From Thecamonas trahens ATCC 50062 (lineage: Eukaryota; Apusozoa; Apusomonadida; Apusomonadidae), in assembly GCF_000142905.1 (NCBI RefSeq), contig NW_013657663.1, positions 33,618-97,617 of the forward strand: a stretch of DNA of 64,000 bases, written 5' to 3'. Positions 18,978-28,746 of this stretch are shown piece by piece. Numbering within the stretch: position 1 is the stretch's first letter; the number at the start of each line of letters is the position of its first letter. The notes below the pieces were generated by a model. The model had not been told where the DNA came from and made no database searches. It worked only from the letters and a program-made list of their open reading frames with translations. Position numbers and translations under genes: made by a program.

Positions 18978-21900
18978 ATGGACTCTGACGGGGCGACATA
19001 CCTCCAGCTTGTGTCTGCCAACAACGCAGAGGCCAGCGTCTATGCTACCTTTGCCACCTTTGAAGAGGCCGTCTATGACGCCCTGCCGACCTACACCGAC
19101 ACATGGGAGCAGCTGGTGGTGACATCCACAAAGACCAAGACACTCGCGCTGAGCAAAGAAGATCGGAAGCGGGCAAGTGCTTCACCACCGCAACCATGGA
19201 ATCGTCTACCCATTGCTCTCTCTTCTATGTCTGATCTCAAAGTCCTCATCCTCGCCCACAATGCCTTCTCATCGCTTCCTCCTGATCTTGGCCTCCTCTC
19301 GAACCTGCTCTACCTCGACATGGCGCACAACGTCATAGACTCGGTCTCGGCTTCGGTTCTTTGCTCTTGTTCCGCGCTGCAGACTCTCTCGCTTGCTGGT
19401 AACAAGCTCACCGCTTTTCCAGACCTCTCATCCGTCTCCTCCCTCACATCGCTCAATCTCTCCGGCAACGCCATCAACGCCATCTCGGCTTCCGGCCCGC
19501 TCATCCCCCACTCTCTGCGCATCCTGGACCTCGCTGCAAACGGGTTGAAGAAGATCTCTGGTACCTTTCTGGCCCACCACGGCTCGCTCACCTCGCTCTC
19601 GCTGGCGAACAACCCCAAGCTCAAGGCTCTGCCCGCCCTCTCCTTCCGCTTTGCCGTCTCGTCCCTCCGCAACCTCGACCTCTCCACCACCGCTGTCTCA
19701 TGGCTCCCTGCTCCGGTCTGTGCCCGCCTCCGCAAGCTTGAGACGCTCAACCTCCTCGACACCGCAGTCGCACACCTCCCGCCACAGTTTGACTCGCTCG
19801 TCCGCCTTCACACCATCTCGGCGCTCAACTTCACCCTCTCCGCCGACTCGGGCCTCGACGTCAAGGGCTCGCTCCATCATTTTTTCCGCCTCTGTGGCCA
19901 GACCGCTCTTCCGCTCTTCCGCTCCGCTTTTGCTGACCTTCTCCTCACCCACGAGCCGAACACCTACGATGTCATCCGCGCCGGCGCCGCCCCGCGCTAC
20001 CTCGATCTTCTCCGCTCTGATGTTTCGGCCCTTGTCGAGTCCGCCATCAACGTCCTCTCCAAGCTCCTCTCCTCCGAGCACAACAAAGCCGAGCTCCTCT
20101 GTGCCGGCCTCATCGAGGCCCTCGGCCCGGTCCTCGCCACCGCGCCCACTGAACTTGTCGAGCTCGCCACTTCGGGCCTCGTCAAGCTCTGCACGTTTTC
20201 CACCCCTACGTCAAGGTCCTCTTTGCCGAGCACGGCGGCACCCGCCTCCTCGCCTCGCTCTCCACCTCGGACATCCCATCAGTTGCTCGCTTTGCCGCTG
20301 ACGCCCTCTCCGCTCTCGCCGTCCAGATCCCAGCCGCAGGCATGCTCCAGGTCCGCGTCCTCGAGGCCATGCAGCTCGTCGACCCGTCGACCGGCAAGTC
20401 GCCGTCGTCGGCCTACGCCGTCCTTCGCGTCGGCACCGAGAAAACGACCACAGAGGCCCGCAAGGCTCCCGACGGCGCCCCGGCCTGGTCGCGCAACGCC
20501 CAGCTCAATGTCGGCATTGCCGACGCCATGGGCCGCATCATCACCGTCAAGCTCTACAACCGCCGCACCCTTCGCAAGGACGTCTTCCTCGGCTCGGCCC
20601 GCCTCCCGGTCCTCACCTTTCTCGACGGCGCCGTCGTCGACAACTGGTTCCAGCTCCGCCCGCCCGACTCGCGCGTCTCGTCCGAAGCCGCGCTTACTGG
20701 ATACGTCCACATGCAGATCCAGTTCACCTCACAGGCCTCCTCCTACTTTGAGAACATGGCCCAGAACGCCCGCGTCTGGGCCTTCCCCCCGACATCCTCA
20801 AGCGCCTCGCATCGTCGGAAGCCGCCCCGTCACCTTCGCCGCTCCCGGCCCCGGCCCTTCCGATCATCGTCGTCAACGGGACACCCGGTAGCGCGCCCTC
20901 GCCCGCCCTCGACGCGCCCGCCATACACCCGGAGCCTGCCACCTACTCCTCCATGCTCGATGCGCTCGACGGCGATGCTCGTCTCTACGAGATCCTAACC
21001 CTTGGCCTCGACGCCTCGTGCGCCGTCTACTTTGACTCGGACACAGACGCCTTTCTTCACCGCGAGGCCTTTACCAAGGTGCAGTACACCAACCGCCACT
21101 CGGAGCAAAAGTACTTTTACGCCACCCGCAGAAGACCGGAGGCCACCGCAGTTGACCTCTATGTCTCTTTCATGGGCACCTACTCGCTTGCAGACGCCGC
21201 CATCGACTTTAATGTCCTTGCCCACGATGCCCTCAACGGCCGCATCCACGCCGGCTTTGCCCAGCGCGCCTACGCCATTCCGCTCCTGCCACTCCTCGAG
21301 TTCCTCCGCCCGCCATCCACCACCGCCGCCGCCCGTCGCGGTGCCCTCGTCCTCTGCGGCCACTCGCTTGGCGGTGCTGTCGCCGTCATTGTCTTTCTTC
21401 GGCTCATTGTCGAGTGCTCCATCACGCCCGACGAGCTCCGCCGCATCCACGTCGTCACTGTCGGCCAGCCGCTTGTGGGCGACACCGCGCTCGCCGCCTA
21501 CGTCCATGCCCTCGGCGTCCACACCCGCATTCACGCGATCGTCAACCACGGCGACTCGGTCGCGTGCTTCTCCTCGGCCTCGCCGCGCATCATTGCCCAG
21601 AACCTCATCCGCCACGCCAAGGACGCCACCGTTGCCAAACTCCGTCAGCTGGCGCAAGAACGTGCCGCATCGTCGCCGTCGGCCGACGAACCGCCGTCTC
21701 CCGCCGCCGCCTCAGAGTCGGACGCTCTCAACGCGCTCATGACCTCGCCGTCGTCGGTCGCCGTCGACGTCCTCACACACTACATCGCTGCCCGCTCCAC
21801 AGACGTCTTCTTTGACTTTACCCCCTTTGGCATTTCGTACATGATCGAGCACCCCGCTGCCCACGAGGGCACCGCCCGCTACGACGGCGCTGACTTTACC

Positions 21901-24786
21901 GTCACCGTCGCCTCCGATCCAGCTGTCGTCAAGCGCTGGCTCGACATGCCACCCGAGGGCCTCTCCACCTACAACCTTGACCAGCACAAGTTGTACTACT
22001 ACTTTCAGAACTGGGAGGGCCTCGGCCCGCCGCCGTCCGCAACGCCAGACCTACTCTCCTTCCCGCTCCACTCGCTCGCCTCTTACTCGGAACGCTACGG
22101 CGGCTTTGGCGACGACGGCCTCGCTCTCTCGGTCGAGACCCGCGACGAGCCGGTTTCCTACGCCGAGGTCTCCGACGTTGTCGACGTCTCCAACTCGGCC
22201 GATCTCGCTGTCGACCTGGCTTCGGAACTTGTCTCGGACCTCGGCACCCCGTCGCCGAGCCCAGGCCCGCGCCCCACCTCCGACACTGCGTCGGGTGGGG
22301 GCGCAGGTGCCGGCAGTGGGAGTGAGCCGAGCGGCAGCGCGCCGCTCATCCACCTCACCACCTCGTGGGCGCCGGTCATCTCGTCGTCGCACGCCGTCTT
22401 TGACTCGCGGACCGCCTCCATCGAGGTCATCCTCTTTGGCCGCTCGCTCCTCTTTGTCTCGCGCCTCAAGTTCCGCGGCGACGACTTTGACTACGAGCCA
22501 GTCTTTCTTACCGACACCGAGCTCCGGTTCCGGCTCCGCTGGCTTCCGGCCGTGTACGGAAAGGAGGAGACTGCCGCGACGTCGGACGGCAGTGGACTGT
22601 CGGCCAGCGAGTCAGGAGGAAGATCCGCCGAGGTGGCGGCGTCTATGGGAGACAAGGCCTCTACCCGTCCCGGCTCATCGTCGGAAGCCGCCGCCGCCGC
22701 CTCGCTCGAGGCCGCCGTCAAGCTCGGCTCGTACGAGTCGCTCACTCTGCGCGTCATCTCGCACTTTGGTGAATCGCGGGTCAAGCTCAACCTGGCCCAG
22801 CATGCCAAGTCGATGTCGCGCGTCGCGCGGGTTGCGCGCAAGTTCTGGGTCGAGGAGCAGCGCCGCGCCGCCCGCGCCTCCAAGCTCATGGCCGCGCTCC
22901 CGCCCGCCGCCCGCGCCTCGCTTCCGTCGCACTGGACCAACCCGGGCGCGGTCTTTGCCATCTCATGGCAGGGCCTCACCAACGCGCTTGCCTCGGTAGC
23001 GTCGACCATCGAGCACACTGACCTCGTCGAGTCGCTCGCCTCGGCCTACCTCACCTCGTCAGCTTTCCAGGAGTACCTGGCCGAGTCGGGCGATGTGCAG
23101 CTTCAGTTCTCGCACTTTGCCGTCCGCTCCATCTCGTTCCCGGCGCCGCGGGTCGCCATGGACGCTCTGCACAACAAGGTCGGCGTGGCGCTGGCGGGTA
23201 TTGCCATCGAGCTCGAGGCCGCCTTCTCGGTTGTCCGCCTCACACAGTTCCTCTCGTACACCAACGTCGGTGTCACCGTCTCGATCTCGGACGTCGGCGG
23301 CAGTCTCGAGCTTAATGTTGTCGAGACCGCTGACGACGTTCTCTCGCGCGCCGCTGAGGCCGACGACGGCTCGGACGACGGAGAACTCCTCACCGAGGAT
23401 CTGGTGGCTGTCATGGCGCCGCCGGCCTCGTTTGCGCTCCGCATTGGCAAGCTCGACGTCGACTTTGGCCTCGAGCTCACCGACGACAAGGGCGAGGTCC
23501 TCGCTTCCAAGGACAACTGGGGCTTTTCCGGCTTTGTCCTCTCGCAGTTCTCCGGCTACATCAAGTCGTCCATCTCCAAGGCGCTCGACTCGGTCCCGAT
23601 CGAGGCTGCGCTCATCTCCGAGCTCACCCGGGTCTTCCTCGAGGGCAAGCCTGGAACTCACATCCCGCTCGCCGGCTCGGCCTCGGTCCTCACTGCAGAC
23701 TACTCGCTTGTTCGCGCACCGCCTCTCAAGCGCGAGGCTGCGTCGTCGATGCTCTGCACCGGCCATCGCGGCCTGGTGCGGACGTACGGTCCCAACGTCC
23801 CACCCGAGCACTACGCGGACATCCCGCCGCCGCGGCCGATGGATGCCGCGCTCTCGATGTCGAATCTCCACGACGCGGTCGTCGCCCTCTCGCCGGCCAT
23901 GGTCACCTCGGTTCTGCTCGCTGGCTGGCACGCCGGCTTTTTCGCGCTCGACGTCGCTGCCTCTGACCTGCCCGACTCGCTCGCCGACCCAGAGCTCTTT
24001 GCACACTACGCTTCCGACGCGCCGCCGGACACACCGTTCCACCTTGCAGTGGCAGTCACATCGCCGCCATCGGTCGTCTTTGACAGTGACCATGGCATCT
24101 GCCTCTGTCTGCACGCCGACTTTACTCTTCTCTCCGGTGATGGCGACGGCACTGCACACGAGCCGGTCCACACCGAGCCGTTTGTGATCGATGTGAGCCT
24201 GGACCCGACTGCACTTGCGCTTGGTGATGACGGCCTCGCCGGCGCGAGCATCGAGATCCGGCCGTCGGACGGTGTCGCCGAGTTTGATGCCGGTCTCGGT
24301 CCGGTAGCGGCCGTCGTCCGCCAGTTCCGGACCGAAATCCATGACTTTCTCGTCCTTGCCTACTCCTCGCGGCTGCTGAGCCTTGTCGTCGATTGGCTCC
24401 GAGCCTCGCCGCTCCTTCTCCTCGATTCGGTCAAGCGAGTGGTGGCGCAGTCACAGGCCGAGGTTGCGCTCTTCCCCGACGCGCTTGTCATCTCGTTTGT
24501 GGTTCCCGAGTACGTCCTCGACGAGCGCGAGGTTGCCGCCGTCGTCGCCACCACCCGCGACCTCCTCGGCTGGGGCACTTCGTTCCCCCTCCTCAACGCC
24601 ACCGCGTCACGCAAAGGCAACGACAGTGGAGACGATGCCGCGTCGCCATCACCGCCTCGCGACGATTTTGCCATGGATTCGTTCCTCAACCGATTCGGCG
24701 CCTGGCTCGAGCGCCACGTCCTCGTCCATCGGCACGGCGACGGCGGCGGTCTTCCTCAGGGCAGCCTCTCGCAGCCGGTGTCCTGA
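18978..24786 (+). CDS. LRR-ARM-C2-class 3 lipase-BPI/LBP fusion protein, two frameshifts
   Basis: About 1,936 residues once two one-base losses are allowed for: T4 at 20196-20199 and C6 at 20785-20790. Order: LRRs (about 19220-19800; LQTLSLAGNKLTAFP), an armadillo-like helical block (about 19860-20330), a C2 domain (about 20345-20720; LQVRVLEAMQLVD, DVFLGSARLPV), a class 3 lipase with nucleophile elbow GHSLGGA (about 21358) and VTVGQPLVGD strand, then tandem BPI/LBP-type lipid-binding halves (from about 22940 to 24600). NPGAVFAISWQGL matches the NPG entry of BPI/LBP/CETP proteins, and LVRAPP begins the second half. No signal peptide, unlike secreted BPI proteins, so an intracellular lipid-handling enzyme is inferred. 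Frames either side of each break are fully open and join within domains. The stop is 59 bp from the CAND1 stop. Confidence 0.8.
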
Positions 24787-24845
24787 CGTCGCTCGCACAG
24801 CAGTCTATTGAAGAAGACTTTATCATCGAGCCATGCTTGTCAGAC

Positions 24846-27800
24846 TCAGCCACTGGCACCGGCAGGTGCCTCGACCTCGCGGCCGCAGACCACGGCGTAC
24901 TGCGAGGCCCACTTGCCGGCGGCGACCGAGGCCTCAAATGCGCGCCACTTGCCGGACGAGTCCGCGGCGAGGGCGAGCGGGTGGAGTGTGTGGATGGTGC
25001 GGAGAGTGGCGTTGATGAGGGCGGCAAAGGCGTCGACGTCCTTGGCGGCCTTGCTCCACGGGCGGTCCTTGAGGGTCTTGGTAAAGGCCTTGATGAGAGC
25101 ATCGACCACTTCGAGGAGCGCTGCAGGGACGAGGCTGGCGAGCTCGGTGAGAATGGTGTGGCAGAGGATGGCGTTGTCGGTGAGCCGGTCGCCAAACCCG
25201 GCCATGAGCTTGGGCACCAGCTCGTGGACGTTGATCTTGTCGAGCGCGACGAGGACAAGAACGTGGAAGCACTCGAGCGCGGCCTTGCGGTTGAGCTCGG
25301 CGTCGTCGACCTTAACGGTCATGATGCCGAGCTTGAGCTCGCGGATAAGCTCCTTCTTGACCGGCAGCTCGTCGTAAAGCTGCGGGAGGAGGTCCGGGAC
25401 GAGGTCGCAGACCAGCGCCGGGGCGCGGTTGATAAAGAACGTGAAGGTCTTGACCGCCAGCCGGCGGACTTCGACAGACGGGTCGGCGATGAGCGCAAAG
25501 AAGGTCGGGAGAAACGGCGCAAGCGCGGCGTCGGCGCCCGATGCTGCGAGCACCGACTTGAGGGCCGAGACCGCGCCGCCACGGACATGCGCCTGCTCCG
25601 AGGCGACAAGCTCGGCCAGCGCCGGCGCCATGTCGGCCATATTCGATGCAACCAGAAGGCCGAGGCACTCGGAGGCCACGTTACGGGTTCCAACCTCGTC
25701 CGACGCCGCCGAGGCCACGAGAACTGGCCAGAGGCTTGTCTTGACACCAGCGAGCGCGTTGCTTGAAGGGATCTTAAGCGCCGTGTCGACAAACTCCTTA
25801 AAGGCGGTGAGGACAAGGAACTGGGTCTGTCCACTCGCGCCGTCCATGACCTCAAACATGCGCGGGAGATACGCGTCCGGCGCCGAGACTGCGAGCTTCC
25901 CGAGCGCGTACGCGCCAGCAGCCTTGATCCGCTCCGACTCGGCGTCAAAGACGCTCATGGCTGCGCGTGCGAGCTCATCCTTGGCCGAAGCGGTCGAGTG
26001 GCGGACGCCAATCTGGCCGAGGACGTAGAGCGCAAGGACACGCGAGGCCTCACTCCCATTCCCGTCACCAGCAACAGTAGCAAACTGCGCGAGGTGACTC
26101 TCGATGGCGGCCGCAGCGTTGAGGACACCGGCGATGGCAGTCGCCAGCGAGGTGTATGCCTGCCGCGGGAGCGGCGAGTCACCGTCGGTCCCGCACGCGA
26201 CAAGAGCATCGACAACAGCATCAACGCCTACTGCAGACTTGGCCACCGCCGCCTCTAGGAGCTGGACCAGGACCTGCAGCGAGGCACCCTGGACCACCGC
26301 GGTCGAGAGGAGCGCCATAACGGGCTGGGAGACAAGGCGATACAGCTGCGCCGCGACTTGCGCAGAAGCGCCGTCGACCAGAGCCACCAGCAGGTCGGCA
26401 GCAAGGGTGGCGAGGCCGAGATCGGCCTCGGAGACAAGCGCAGCGGCCTCGGTGCCGAGCGCGACGACCGTCGAGTCGTTAAAGGTCGCCGGCGCAAAGG
26501 CAACCATGGCCTTGGTGGTGGTGAGTGCAGCTGCCACGAGCGCACGGTCCGACTTGCGGAGGAAGCCGGTAAGCTCGTCTTGGAGGACCGAGGCCGCAGC
26601 GCTGACGTCAAAGACGCCGGCAGCCGCCGGGGCACTGAACACGGTGCCGAGAGCCGAGACGGCGGCGACGCGGACGTCAAGCAGCGCGTTCTGGACAGAC
26701 GCCACAAAGAGCGGCAGCGCGTCGCCCACCCGCGAGCTGCCGAGCGTGTGCGCGGCGGCAGCGACGGTGGCGCCCAGCGCGGCAAGCCCGTGTGTCTTGA
26801 CGTGACGGTCCGACTCGCCCTTGAGCGCTGCAATGGTGCCGTCGAGCACAGCCTCGAGGTTGTCGGCGGCCGGCGGGTCAGCGGCGAGGACTGCAACGAG
26901 CAGCTCGAGAACCTGCAGCCCACCCGAGATGATCTTGAAGTTCGAGTCGGAGAGGAGCGGGAGGATGGCGGCAATGAGATGGGCGCGGAACGGAACAAAG
27001 GCGGTTGGACCTGCGTTCGCGAGGAGCGAGCGGAGGACGGTGCAGACGTCGACCCGGAGCGCGTTGGCGTCGGCGTCGGCCTCATTGAGGACCTTGACGA
27101 GGCGCGGGACAAAGAGCGGGAGCGTCGACTCGAGCTCGTTGGGCAGGACGGTGGCAAGCTGGAGAACCACCGCGACAGCGGCCTCGCGGGCGCGCGGCGA
27201 CTTGGTCAGCTGCGGTGCGAGCGACTTGGCCACCGCCGGGAGCGCAGCGACAAGGAGACTGAGCGAGGCCGAGTCCGATGACGAAGCGCCGCGCTGCGAG
27301 ACGTTGGCGGTCGTCTTGACAAGTGTGACAAAGGCGGCAAAGACATCGGCCTTGACTGCGTCCTGCCGTTCCTTGAACCGCTTGACAAGAACTGGACAGA
27401 TGACCGAGTAAAAGTGCGGGAGCATCGAAGGCCGGGTCTCAACCATGGCGGCGAGGCACTTGGCCGACGCCTTGCGGACCTTCCACGAGATGTCCTCGTC
27501 GTCGGACATGTCATCGTCGTCGTACTCGTCGTACTCGTCATAGTCAGAGTCCTCGTCCGACGGATTCTCATCGTCGTCGTCATCGTCCTGGTAGTTGGGG
27601 TCAAACGCGATGAACGCCACGCACGCCTCAATGATCGTGTCGAGGTGGATGGCGACGGCGGCCGGGCAGCGGCGGACCAGTGCAGTGTAGAGCCGGATGA
27701 CCGCGTCAGTGACTTCGACGGCGAGCATGTCGTGGTCGCGACCAACCGGGTCGACGACAAGGCGCTTCGAGAGCTGGATGATGTCACCAAGTCGCTGGGC

Positions 27801-28529
27801 AACCCGCGGGCCGACAGTGTCAGTCACGGCCGCGAGACAGGCCACCAGCGTCTTCCGCTTGGTGCCCGAGGCGCCGTTGTCCGCGAGCGTGTCGACGAGG
27901 TAGTCGAAGAGGTGCGAGAAGAGGTCAGGCGAGAGCGAGGCAGTCAGATAGCCAATCGAGGTCACGGTATGCTTCCGCACCGTCTCCCGCGTCGCATCCG
28001 TGAGGCTCAGCAGGGCGTCGAGCAGAACTTTGTGGGCGTCGACGACGCGGGCGCAAAACTTGGCGAGGACGGCCGAGGTGACTTCCAGCGCACGGATGTT
28101 GACGTCCGAGTTGCTGGAGCGGAGGCCTTGGACCAGTGGGCCGATGGCCAGCTCACATACAAGCGTTGCATCCGGCGAGTCGATAGCCAGCTCGGTGACA
28201 ATGACCGAGAGGCCCATGGCCGAGACATCACGAAGCTCTTCCTTCTCCGAGAGCATGTTGGAGGTGAGGGCGGGAATGAGCGATCGGACAGCATTGGTTC
28301 CATAGACCTTGACCAGAAGCGGGAAGACATCCACAGCAAGGGCGCGGACATCACGCGACGAGTCGCCGAGAAGACGGACAGTGCCATTGACGAGGTGACT
28401 GGCGTCGGAAGGCCTGCAGGGAAAGCCATCGCTTTCCAGCTCGCGCTTGAGGTCAGACACAGCCATGTACCGCAGGTCGTGGTCGTCGTTCTCCATACGG
28501 GTCACCATGTTGGACGAAAACGTGGACAT
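24846..28529 (-). CDS. CAND1: CAND1 (TIP120), cullin-RING ligase exchange factor
   Basis: About 1,227 residues of HEAT repeats, near the usual CAND1 length (~1,230). CAND1 binds unneddylated cullin-RBX1 and exchanges substrate receptors of SCF-type ubiquitin ligases. Diagnostic features are the N-terminal DLRYMAVSDLKREL, the acidic insertion of alternating Asp/Glu/Tyr (about 27490-27590), and the next segment ISWKVRKASAKCLAAMVETR, HFYSVICPVLVKRFKERQD, which matches the family closely. The C-terminal third contains FTFFINRAPALVCDLVPDLL and LVALDKINVHELVPKLMAG. The open frame extends to a TTG at 28568, but the first ATG is at 28529. A C-rich stretch on the coding strand lies about 100 bp upstream (28626-28655). 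No introns seen. Confidence 0.95.
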   Translation of the reverse strand: MSTFSSNMVTRMENDDHDLRYMAVSDLKRELESDGFPCRPSDASHLVNGTVRLLGDSSRDVRALAVDVFPLLVKVYGTNAVRSLIPALTSNMLSEKEELRDVSAMGLSVIVTELAIDSPDATLVCELAIGPLVQGLRSSNSDVNIRALEVTSAVLAKFCARVVDAHKVLLDALLSLTDATRETVRKHTVTSIGYLTASLSPDLFSHLFDYLVDTLADNGASGTKRKTLVACLAAVTDTVGPRVAQRLGDIIQLSKRLVVDPVGRDHDMLAVEVTDAVIRLYTALVRRCPAAVAIHLDTIIEACVAFIAFDPNYQDDDDDDENPSDEDSDYDEYDEYDDDDMSDDEDISWKVRKASAKCLAAMVETRPSMLPHFYSVICPVLVKRFKERQDAVKADVFAAFVTLVKTTANVSQRGASSSDSASLSLLVAALPAVAKSLAPQLTKSPRAREAAVAVVLQLATVLPNELESTLPLFVPRLVKVLNEADADANALRVDVCTVLRSLLANAGPTAFVPFRAHLIAAILPLLSDSNFKIISGGLQVLELLVAVLAADPPAADNLEAVLDGTIAALKGESDRHVKTHGLAALGATVAAAAHTLGSSRVGDALPLFVASVQNALLDVRVAAVSALGTVFSAPAAAGVFDVSAAASVLQDELTGFLRKSDRALVAAALTTTKAMVAFAPATFNDSTVVALGTEAAALVSEADLGLATLAADLLVALVDGASAQVAAQLYRLVSQPVMALLSTAVVQGASLQVLVQLLEAAVAKSAVGVDAVVDALVACGTDGDSPLPRQAYTSLATAIAGVLNAAAAIESHLAQFATVAGDGNGSEASRVLALYVLGQIGVRHSTASAKDELARAAMSVFDAESERIKAAGAYALGKLAVSAPDAYLPRMFEVMDGASGQTQFLVLTAFKEFVDTALKIPSSNALAGVKTSLWPVLVASAASDEVGTRNVASECLGLLVASNMADMAPALAELVASEQAHVRGGAVSALKSVLAASGADAALAPFLPTFFALIADPSVEVRRLAVKTFTFFINRAPALVCDLVPDLLPQLYDELPVKKELIRELKLGIMTVKVDDAELNRKAALECFHVLVLVALDKINVHELVPKLMAGFGDRLTDNAILCHTILTELASLVPAALLEVVDALIKAFTKTLKDRPWSKAAKDVDAFAALINATLRTIHTLHPLALAADSSGKWRAFEASVAAGKWASQYAVVCGREVEAPAGASG

Positions 28530-28746
28530 GGTGGGCGAGGCGTTCCGCAGCGTAGAGACGTGTGGCAACGATACCCGTGGTTGGGCGACCTGTTGGCGAG
28601 GAGGGTGAAAGGAATAGTGGGTGAGGGGGATGGGGGGTGGGGGGTGGGGGGTGGGACAAAAATTGCTGGCGACAAAGACCGTGGCTGTGGCTTGGCCAAG
28701 GGAGAGGACATCAATAACTTTATGGACTTAGCTAGTGTGGTGCGAG

